This document shows positions 4,184 through 10,184 of a stretch of 10,184 nucleotides of DNA, in pieces. Each line of letters opens with the position of its first letter. The first letter of the stretch is position 1. The DNA is from Anaerosoma sp034007245 (GTDB taxonomy: Bacteria; Actinomycetota; Coriobacteriia; Anaerosomatales; Anaerosomataceae), in contig JAVERH010000076.1 of NCBI GenBank assembly GCA_034007245.1, forward strand, positions 1 through 10,184. Reading direction: 5' to 3'. The notes below the pieces were generated by a model, which saw only the letters and a program-made list of their open reading frames with translations, made no database searches and was not told where the DNA came from. The position numbers were made by a program, and so were the translations under genes.

Positions 4184-6739
4184 ATGTTCGAACGTTTCAC
4201 TGAAAAGGCCAGGCGCGTTGTGGTGTACGCGCAAGAAGAGGCCAGGAAGCTCAATCAGAACTACATCGGCACCGAGCACCTGCTGCTCGGCCTGATCAGA
4301 GAAGAAGACGGCATCGCGGCCAAGGCGCTCGAGAGCCTCGATATCTCCCTTGACGAAGTACGCGAGCAGGTCGAAGAACTCATAGGCGAGGGAAGCTACG
4401 TTCCACCGTCAGGTCACATACCCTTCACGCCCCGTGCGAAGAAGGTCCTCGAACTGTCCCTTCGCGAGGCGCTGCAGCTCGGACACAACTACATCGGTAC
4501 CGAGCATGTGCTGCTTGGTCTCATCCGTGAGGGCGAGGGTGTGGCTGCACAGGTGCTCCTGGGCCTGGGCGCCGATCTCGAGAAGGTGCGCTCCGCGGTG
4601 CTTCAGCTACTGTCTGGCTATCACGGCAAACAGGCCGAACCTGCCGATGAACGCCGCGGCGGTCGCGGTGGCGAGCATGCGCTGCTCGATGACTATGGCC
4701 GAAATCTGACCGCCTTGGCGCGTGAAGGGAAGCTCGACCCGGTCGTAGGCCGGAGCCAGGAGATCCAGCGGGTCATGCAGATACTGTCCCGTCGTACCAA
4801 GAACAATCCGGTTCTTATCGGCGAACCGGGTGTCGGCAAGACCGCTGTCGTCGAGGGGTTGGCTCAGCGGATCGCGTCGCATGAGGTGCCTGAGACGATC
4901 GCGGACAAGCGTCTTTACACGCTGGACCTCGCGTCGCTTGTGGCGGGCAGTAAGTACCGGGGCGAGTTCGAAGACCGCCTCAAGAAGGTCATGGAAGAGA
5001 TCCGCAAGGCGGGCGACATCATCTTGTTCATCGATGAGATGCATACCCTCGTTGGTGCCGGTGCGGCTGAGGGCGCCATCGACGCAGCAAGTATCGTCAA
5101 GCCGGCGCTCGCACGAGGTGAGTTGCAGACCATTGGTGCAACGACGCTCGATGAATACCGGAAGTACGTGGAGAAGGATCCGGCTCTCGAGCGGCGTTTC
5201 CAGCCCATCATGGTGGGGGAGCCGAGCGTGGCCGAGACCGTCCAGATACTCCATGGCCTTCGCGATCGCTACGAGGCGCATCATCGCGTCTCGATAACCG
5301 ACGCTGCCATCGAGGCGGCCGCGCAACTCGCAGCGCGCTATATCTCCGATCGTTTCCTTCCGGACAAGGCGATCGATCTCATCGATGAGGCTGGTAGCAA
5401 GATGCGCATCAAGACGATGACGGCTCCTCCGGGCGCACGCGAGATCAACGAGCGGTTGAAGCGCGTTCGCCAGGAGAAAGAGGCGGCTATCGAGGCGCAG
5501 GAGTTCGAGAAGGCAGCGGCGCTCCGGGACACCGAGAAGCAGGTGGAAGCGGAGAAGCGTTCCGCCGAGGAAGAGTGGCGCAAACCTGAGACCCAGCGCA
5601 TCGTCGAAGTGACCGAACGCGAGATCGCCGACATCGTCTCGATGTGGACCGGTATCCCCGTCACCAGCCTTACCGAGGAGGAGACCGAGAAGCTGCTCCG
5701 CATGGAGACGACTCTTCACGAGCGCATCGTCGGGCAGGATGAGGCCGTCACTGCGGTCTCCAAGGCCATCAGGCGTGCACGTGCGGGGCTCAAGGACCCG
5801 GCCCGACCGGCGGGCTCGTTCATCTTCCTCGGCCCCTCCGGCGTTGGTAAGACGGAGTTGGCTAAGGCGCTTTCCGAGGCCCTGTTCGGCAGTGAGGAGG
5901 CGCTCATCTCGCTCGATATGAGCGAGTACATGGAGAAGCACACTGTTTCGCGACTCGTGGGTTCGCCTCCCGGGTACGTCGGATTCGATGAGGGTGGCCA
6001 GTTGACCGAGGCGGTACGTCGTCGGCCATACTCGGTGATCCTCTTCGATGAGATCGAGAAAGCGCATCCGGATGTGTTCAACGTGCTGCTCCAGATATTC
6101 GAGGAGGGCAGGCTGACCGACGCTCAGGGCCGCAAGGTGGACTTCAAGAACACCATCATCATCCTGACGTCGAACGTCGGTGCACGCGACATAGTCAAAG
6201 GGCAAACGATCGGCTTCTCGGTGCAGGACACCGGTGCTCTTTCCTACGAGACTCTCAAGGAGCGTGTGACAGGCGAGCTCAAGAAGGTCTTCAGGCCCGA
6301 GCTCCTGAACCGTGTGGACGAGGTCATCGTCTTTCACGACCTCAAGATCGAGGAGACCGAGCAGATCGTGGATCTACTGATGGCCCGCCTGAGCGATCAG
6401 ATGTTGGTGCAAGGCCTCGGCATTCGTGTCTCGCCGGCGGCGCGCTCGCTGCTGGCGCGGAAGGGCTTCGATCCCGCCCTGGGAGCGCGGCCGCTTCGCC
6501 GGGCTATCCAGCGGTTCGTAGAAGACCCGCTTTCCGAGCAGATCCTTGCGGGGAGTTGGCCTCCCGGGGAGACCGTCCTTGTCGATATCGTCGACGGCGA
6601 TGTTGTGTTCTCGGCAACAGGTGAACCGGCTCCCGAGCCGGTGATGAGTGCCGCGGACGCGCCAAAGTCGACGATGGTGCCGCGCCGGTCGCGTTCACGT
6701 CGAGGCACTGGTGCCGCCGACAGCTCGGCTGCCGAGTAG
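4184..6739 (+). CDS. clpC: ATP-dependent Clp protease ATPase subunit ClpC
   Basis: ClpC is a cytoplasmic AAA+ unfoldase that threads substrates into the ClpP peptidase. The 851-residue protein is complete. Two N-terminal Clp repeats (about 1-70 and 78-143) carry NYIGTEHLLLGLI twice. AAA module 1 has Walker A GEPGVGKT at 213-220 and Walker B ILFIDE at 280-285. A UVR-type coiled middle segment lies at about 420-457 (QEKEAAIEAQEFEKAAALRD). AAA module 2 has Walker A GPSGVGKT at 550-557 and Walker B ending in D622-E623. The IGF loop at 676-678 is the ClpP-docking tripeptide, so a protease partner is expected although no clpP is nearby. The tail after about residue 810 is low-complexity, with a basic cluster RRSRSRR at 834-840. 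GGGGTGA at 4171-4177 supports ATG 4184. radA follows after 9 bases. The usual Firmicute partners ctsR, mcsA and mcsB are absent. Confidence 0.97.
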   Translation: MFERFTEKARRVVVYAQEEARKLNQNYIGTEHLLLGLIREEDGIAAKALESLDISLDEVREQVEELIGEGSYVPPSGHIPFTPRAKKVLELSLREALQLGHNYIGTEHVLLGLIREGEGVAAQVLLGLGADLEKVRSAVLQLLSGYHGKQAEPADERRGGRGGEHALLDDYGRNLTALAREGKLDPVVGRSQEIQRVMQILSRRTKNNPVLIGEPGVGKTAVVEGLAQRIASHEVPETIADKRLYTLDLASLVAGSKYRGEFEDRLKKVMEEIRKAGDIILFIDEMHTLVGAGAAEGAIDAASIVKPALARGELQTIGATTLDEYRKYVEKDPALERRFQPIMVGEPSVAETVQILHGLRDRYEAHHRVSITDAAIEAAAQLAARYISDRFLPDKAIDLIDEAGSKMRIKTMTAPPGAREINERLKRVRQEKEAAIEAQEFEKAAALRDTEKQVEAEKRSAEEEWRKPETQRIVEVTEREIADIVSMWTGIPVTSLTEEETEKLLRMETTLHERIVGQDEAVTAVSKAIRRARAGLKDPARPAGSFIFLGPSGVGKTELAKALSEALFGSEEALISLDMSEYMEKHTVSRLVGSPPGYVGFDEGGQLTEAVRRRPYSVILFDEIEKAHPDVFNVLLQIFEEGRLTDAQGRKVDFKNTIIILTSNVGARDIVKGQTIGFSVQDTGALSYETLKERVTGELKKVFRPELLNRVDEVIVFHDLKIEETEQIVDLLMARLSDQMLVQGLGIRVSPAARSLLARKGFDPALGARPLRRAIQRFVEDPLSEQILAGSWPPGETVLVDIVDGDVVFSATGEPAPEPVMSAADAPKSTMVPRRSRSRRGTGAADSSAAE

Positions 6740-6748
6740 GTCGGGAGG

Positions 6749-8098
6749 ATGGCGAAGCCGCGCTCAAGCTGGCGCTGTCAGCAGTGCGGCCACTTCGAGC
6801 CGCGCTGGGTCGGCCGCTGTAGTGAGTGTGGCGAGTTCGGTACGTTCGTCGAAGAGTCAGTTCCCTCTGTCGCTCCGGGACCGTCGTCGCTGAAAGGTAC
6901 TGCACGGTCGATCACCTTGCTCGCCGATGTGGCTGTAGACGAGAATCTGCGGTTCTCCACGGGGATCCGTGAGCTCGACACTGTGCTCGGCGGTGGACTG
7001 GTACGTGGATCTGTCGTGCTCATCGGGGGCGAACCGGGCATCGGCAAGTCGACGTTGTTGCTGCAGGCCGCTGGGAGTCTCGGATCCGGCGGTGTCGAGG
7101 TGCTCTATGTCTGCGGTGAGGAGTCCGTGCAGCAGGTCCGCTCAAGGGCCGATCGTGTCGGCGCATCGGAGGGCATCTCGCTGCTACCTGAGGTGGACGC
7201 GTCAGTGGTCGAAGCGACCGTGCTCGCCGCACGTCCGGCGGTGGTGATCATCGACTCCATCCAAACACTGTTCGATCCTGGCCTGGACGGCGTGCCCGGG
7301 AGTGTCGGTCAGGTTCGGGCCACCGCCGCTCGGCTGGTACGGCTCGCAAAGACGCACGATGTCACACTCATCGTCGTCGGGCATGTCACCAAAGAGGGCT
7401 CGATCGCAGGACCGCGTGTGCTCGAGCACATGGTGGACACCGTGCTCTACTTCGAGGGTGACTCGGATCATGTCTTCAGGATCGTGCGTGCGGCGAAGAA
7501 CCGGTTCGGCTCGGTTGCCGAGGTAGGCATCTTCGAGATGACGGGTGAGGGGCTTGCCGAGGTGGCCCAGCCGTCCAGTGCCCTGCTCGCAGGGCACCAG
7601 GGCGATATATCGGGGTCGATCGTGATGCCTACCATGGAGGGTAGCCGTTCGCTTCTCGTCGAAGTGCAAGCACTCGTGACGCCCAGCTACCTGCAGATGC
7701 CCCGTCGTCTGTCTGTCGGTATCGATACTGCGCGTGTCCTGCAGACGCTCGCGATCCTTGAGCGGCGTGCGGGCATCGCTCTCGGCTCGCACGACGTCTA
7801 CGTTTCGGTCGCGGGGGGTGTCCGGGTCTGCGAGCCGGCTGTTGACCTGCCGTTGGCTCTCGCTATCGCTTCAGCGCTCAAGGATCGTGCTGTTGGAGCG
7901 GGTACGGTCGCATTCGGCGAGGTCGGTCTGACCGGGGACGTTCGCGGTGTACCGCACGCGGAGCCGAGAATCAGGGAGGCTGCCCGTATGGGCTTCACCG
8001 AGGTCCTCGCTCCCATGAGTGTCCGAGGGGCTGCAACTGGTGCTAGCGTCACAGGCATCAAGACCATTGCCGAAGCAGTGCGTACGACGCTTGGGTGA
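6749..8098 (+). CDS. radA: DNA repair protein RadA/Sms
   Basis: RadA is a RecA-like ATPase and branch-migration helicase that extends recombination intermediates. In Bacillus it also binds DisA and inhibits its activity. The 449-residue protein has all the expected parts. An N-terminal four-cysteine zinc finger uses C10, C13, C24 and C27 (CQQCG, CSECG). Walker A GEPGIGKST is at 94-102. The RadA-specific KNRFG motif is at 250-254. A C-terminal Lon-protease-like domain (about 275-449, 'DVYVSVAGGVRVCEPAVDLPLALAIAS') lacks an evident protease role, as usual for this family. ATG 6749 gives the family's normal 'MAK...CxxCG' start. The run GGGAGG directly abuts this ATG, which is too close for a normal ribosome binding site, so the upstream TAGGT at the clpC stop or coupling with clpC translation may serve. 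It sits 9 bases after clpC and belongs to the same operon. Confidence 0.97.
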   Translation: MAKPRSSWRCQQCGHFEPRWVGRCSECGEFGTFVEESVPSVAPGPSSLKGTARSITLLADVAVDENLRFSTGIRELDTVLGGGLVRGSVVLIGGEPGIGKSTLLLQAAGSLGSGGVEVLYVCGEESVQQVRSRADRVGASEGISLLPEVDASVVEATVLAARPAVVIIDSIQTLFDPGLDGVPGSVGQVRATAARLVRLAKTHDVTLIVVGHVTKEGSIAGPRVLEHMVDTVLYFEGDSDHVFRIVRAAKNRFGSVAEVGIFEMTGEGLAEVAQPSSALLAGHQGDISGSIVMPTMEGSRSLLVEVQALVTPSYLQMPRRLSVGIDTARVLQTLAILERRAGIALGSHDVYVSVAGGVRVCEPAVDLPLALAIASALKDRAVGAGTVAFGEVGLTGDVRGVPHAEPRIREAARMGFTEVLAPMSVRGAATGASVTGIKTIAEAVRTTLG

Positions 8099-8105
8099 CG
8101 TCTGC

Positions 8106-8134
8106 TGGTGATGATGCCCGCGACATGGCAGAAT
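8106..8134 (+). promoter_or_regulatory. Possible internal promoter before disA
   Basis: CAGAAT at 8129-8134 is preceded by TGG, making the extended -10 form TGN-CAGAAT. A weak -35 TGGTGA (8106-8111) lies 17 bp upstream. The gap between radA and disA (about 79 bases) is much longer than the 9-base gap between clpC and radA, so a separate start for disA is reasonable but not shown. Confidence 0.25.
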
Positions 8135-8177
8135 CAGGGAGCAAGAGGACGAGGCGATAGTGGGAGGCGTTATTCGG

Positions 8178-9233
8178 ATGGATCGCGAGGACGTGATGCT
8201 CGACGCTCTGGAGCATGTTGCTCCGGGAACACCTCTCCGTGTCGCTCTCGAGCACGTGATCGCCGGTCGCACCGGCGCTTTGCTCGTGATAGGTGATGAG
8301 AAGGGTGTGGACGCATTGGGCAATGGGGGCTTCGAGATCGACGCTCCCTTCACCCCGCAGCGTCTCTTCGAGCTTGCGAAGATGGATGGGGCGATCCTGC
8401 TCGATGCCGAGGCTACGCGGATCCGGCGGGCGAACGTCCATCTCATGCCTGATGCCGCGCTGCCTACCTCCGAGACGGGCATGCGGCATCGTACTGCCGA
8501 GCGTGTGAGCAGGCAGACCGATTCGCTCGTGATCTCGGTGTCGCAGCGTCGTGAGGTGGTGTCGCTGTACCGCAGGGGCACGAGGTTGATGCTTCAGGAC
8601 ATAGATGTCGTTCTTGCGCGCGCCAATCAGGCACTCCAGACACTCGAGCGGTATCGCATGCGCCTCGATGAGGTGTCCGAGCATCTCACGGCACTCGAGT
8701 TCGAGGATGCCGTCACGTTCCGTGATGTTGCAATGGTGGTCCAGCGTGCCGAGATGCTCCGTCGGGTCGGTCGGGAACTCAGTCGGTTCATCATCGAGTT
8801 GGGCAGTGAGGGCCGTCTGGTGCGCCTGCAGCAAGAGGAGCTCACTGCGGGTACCGAGGAAGACTACCTCATGCTGGTGCGTGACTATGGACCTGAGGCG
8901 GGTACGAAGAAGGCCACGGCGACGCTTGCGAGGATCGGCGGACTCACTACCGAGCAGTTGCTCGAGCCGAGCGCCATCGCGACGGCGCTCGGGTACAGCG
9001 GTAAGGCGGATGCAGGCGAGCAGCCGGTTCGACCGCAGGGGTATCGGGTCCTGTATCGGATCCCCCAGATCCCGAATACCGTCATCAACCGGATCGTCGA
9101 ACACTTCGGTACGCTTTCTGTTCTTCTGGATGCGAATGTGGAAGCACTGGACGCTGTCGAAGGTGTCGGTGCGCGGCGGGCACAGGCAGTCATCGATGGG
9201 CTTCGACGCATGCGTGATCGAGTCACGCCTTGA
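8178..9233 (+). CDS. disA: DNA integrity scanning diadenylate cyclase DisA
   Basis: DisA makes cyclic di-AMP from two ATP while scanning DNA, and branched DNA stops its activity. The 351-residue product shows the N-terminal DAC domain (about 5-145) with both catalytic signatures, DGA at 70-72 and RHRTAER from 103. A linker of long helices follows (about 146-270, 'ANQALQTLERYRMRLDEV'). The C-terminal helix-hairpin-helix DNA-binding domain has VEGVGARRAQAVIDGL at 327-342. All parts that separate DisA from the membrane enzyme CdaA are present. I chose ATG 8178 because GGGAGG lies at 8162-8167 and the protein then enters the conserved VAPGTPLR segment like known homologues. GTG 8160, with GAGG at 8151-8154, would add six residues and cannot be excluded. 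Lying after radA fits the known RadA-DisA interaction. Confidence 0.96.
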   Translation: MDREDVMLDALEHVAPGTPLRVALEHVIAGRTGALLVIGDEKGVDALGNGGFEIDAPFTPQRLFELAKMDGAILLDAEATRIRRANVHLMPDAALPTSETGMRHRTAERVSRQTDSLVISVSQRREVVSLYRRGTRLMLQDIDVVLARANQALQTLERYRMRLDEVSEHLTALEFEDAVTFRDVAMVVQRAEMLRRVGRELSRFIIELGSEGRLVRLQQEELTAGTEEDYLMLVRDYGPEAGTKKATATLARIGGLTTEQLLEPSAIATALGYSGKADAGEQPVRPQGYRVLYRIPQIPNTVINRIVEHFGTLSVLLDANVEALDAVEGVGARRAQAVIDGLRRMRDRVTP

Positions 9234-9270
9234 TACAGTGGGGTACATGGTAGCCTTGCACATCACAGAG

Positions 9271-9279
9271 AGGGGGTGA
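9271..9279 (+). promoter_or_regulatory. Strong ribosome binding site that fixes a TTG start
   Basis: AGGGGGTGA matches the ideal Shine-Dalgarno sequence AGGAGGTGA at 8 of 9 positions and lies 6 bases before the TTG at 9286. It is the best ribosome binding site near this frame and is the main reason to place the PIN-domain gene's start at 9286 instead of an internal ATG at 9295 or 9325. Confidence 0.7.
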
Positions 9280-9285
9280 CGACGC

Positions 9286-10184
9286 TTGTCAGGCATGCGG
9301 CCTGACGTTTGGGCGTCGAGGGCCATGATCGTACAGCTCGCGCGGGTGATTCTGGTCACCGCGGGTGCTCTCGGCGGATTCGCGGTCTCACAACAGGTCG
9401 ACTGGGCAACTGGCACGGGGTACTCAGAAACCTTCGTCATCATCGTTTTCATCATCCTGGGTGCTTCGATGGGGTACGTCCTCGGCGGGATCACTGGCCG
9501 TGAATTCAACGCAGCATGCCGCACAGTCAGCGGGCGGTTGTCCGAGATGGACACCCCGGCGCTGCTTCTTGGTGCCGTAGGACTGCTCGTAGGTCTGCTT
9601 GTCGCATTCATCCTGTCCTCTGCACTGCTCAGGTACATCGAGCGCCCGTTGTGGCTGGGGTTCGCGGCCACCGCAGTTCTGTTCATGATGTGTGCGTATG
9701 CAGGTGTGGCGTTGTTCATGCTGCCTGCACGCGACGGTACACTCACCTTCGGTATCACGGGTGGCTCGCCGGTCGACAGTCGCCCACCGAAGCTTCTGGA
9801 CACGAGCGCCATCATCGACGGGCGGTTTGCCGATCTCGCCAGCGTCGGCATCCTTGAAGGCCCCCTGCGCGTTCCAAGGTTCGTGCTCATGGAGCTGCAA
9901 ACGCTTGCAGACTCGGCTGATGATGGTCGCCGCGCACGTGGGCGGCGTGGCCTTGACCTACTGACGTCGCTCTCGGCGGCCGACAACGCAGTCCAGGTGT
10001 TGGAAGCGGACTTTCCCGAGATCCCCACCGTTGACGCAAAGCTCGTTCGTCTTGCGCTCATGAGCGGCGGCGTTGTCGTAACGGTCGATCACAATCTCAC
10101 CAAGGTGGCTCGCGTGGAGGGCGCTACGGTGATGAACGTGCACGAGATAGCCGATGCGCTCAAGCCGGTCCTGCTTCCGGGTGA
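9286..10184 (+). CDS. Membrane-anchored PIN/TRAM-domain protein, YacL family (3' partial)
   Basis: The frame is open to the right edge, so 299 residues are seen. The Bacillus homologue YacL has about 366 residues, so the missing end should hold the TRAM RNA-binding domain. Four hydrophobic helices fill the N-terminal half (roughly residues 15-35, 45-65, 88-110 and 117-140). The PIN nuclease domain follows, starting at LLDTSAIIDGR (170-180). The metal-binding acidic residues are all visible: D172, E203 in FVLMELQ, D250 in TVDAKLVRLA and D268 in VTVDHNLTKVA. PIN domains cut RNA, and a membrane-tied RNase role is likely, but the substrate of this family is not established to my knowledge. The start is TTG 9286 with a near-perfect ribosome binding site. 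It begins 52 bases after disA, in the same position as yacL in Bacillus. Confidence 0.9.
   Translation, partial: MSGMRPDVWASRAMIVQLARVILVTAGALGGFAVSQQVDWATGTGYSETFVIIVFIILGASMGYVLGGITGREFNAACRTVSGRLSEMDTPALLLGAVGLLVGLLVAFILSSALLRYIERPLWLGFAATAVLFMMCAYAGVALFMLPARDGTLTFGITGGSPVDSRPPKLLDTSAIIDGRFADLASVGILEGPLRVPRFVLMELQTLADSADDGRRARGRRGLDLLTSLSAADNAVQVLEADFPEIPTVDAKLVRLALMSGGVVVTVDHNLTKVARVEGATVMNVHEIADALKPVLLPG

Noticed and set aside
4607..6337. A 576-codon open frame on the minus strand.
   Set aside because: It lies entirely opposite clpC, has no recognisable domain and a Leu/Asp/Arg-rich composition typical of a frame mirrored from a high-GC gene.
8058..10061. A 667-codon open frame on the minus strand.
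   Set aside because: It lies opposite disA and the PIN-domain gene, which have full family motifs. Its product is low-complexity, rich in Arg, Ser, Pro and His, with no recognisable domain. Such antisense frames arise from codon bias in high-GC genes.

Overview
The window carries an all-forward stretch of housekeeping and stress genes, with nine protein-coding genes on the + strand and no credible gene on the - strand. GC content is high. The ClpC N-terminus closely resembles actinobacterial ClpC1 as I remember it. The clpC-radA-disA-PIN/TRAM order is also well known from Bacillus-type Firmicutes. Together these suggest a Gram-positive bacterium, most likely a deep-branching Actinomycetota lineage such as Coriobacteriia. 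That placement is an inference and was not tested by any search.

Layout: (1) 1-732, the C-terminal part of a membrane site-2-type M50 metalloprotease with two CBS repeats, cut by the left edge. (2) 882-1535, the NAD(H)-sensing repressor Rex. (3) 1639-1863, a small TatA-type twin-arginine translocase subunit, followed by a 13-bp hairpin at 1888-1917. (4) 2033-4015, a promoter-led pair of the transcript-cleavage factor greA and lysyl-tRNA synthetase lysS. (5) 4016-4183, a regulatory gap with a TTGACA element, a TAGAAT element, a weak CtsR-like motif and a 16-nt near-palindrome before the ribosome binding site. (6) 4184 to the right edge, clpC, radA, disA and a membrane-anchored PIN nuclease gene (YacL family). 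The last gene starts at a TTG codon and runs off the window before its TRAM domain.

How the genes fit together: clpC-radA-disA-yacL looks like one genome-maintenance and protein-quality-control operon. ClpC unfolds substrates for ClpP, whose gene is not in the window. RadA promotes branch migration in recombination. DisA makes cyclic di-AMP and scans DNA, and RadA is known to bind and inhibit DisA in Bacillus. The same order, lysS then clpC-radA-disA-yacL, occurs in Bacillus subtilis with ctsR-mcsA-mcsB in between. Here those three genes are absent, leaving a 168-bp gap.

No stretch longer than about 170 bases lacks a gene. I saw no tRNA, rRNA, insertion sequence, CRISPR array or phage-like gene. 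I found no convincing new biological system. The items worth a second look are regulatory: the gap before clpC, the palindromes before tatA, and a degenerate Rex-like site before rex.
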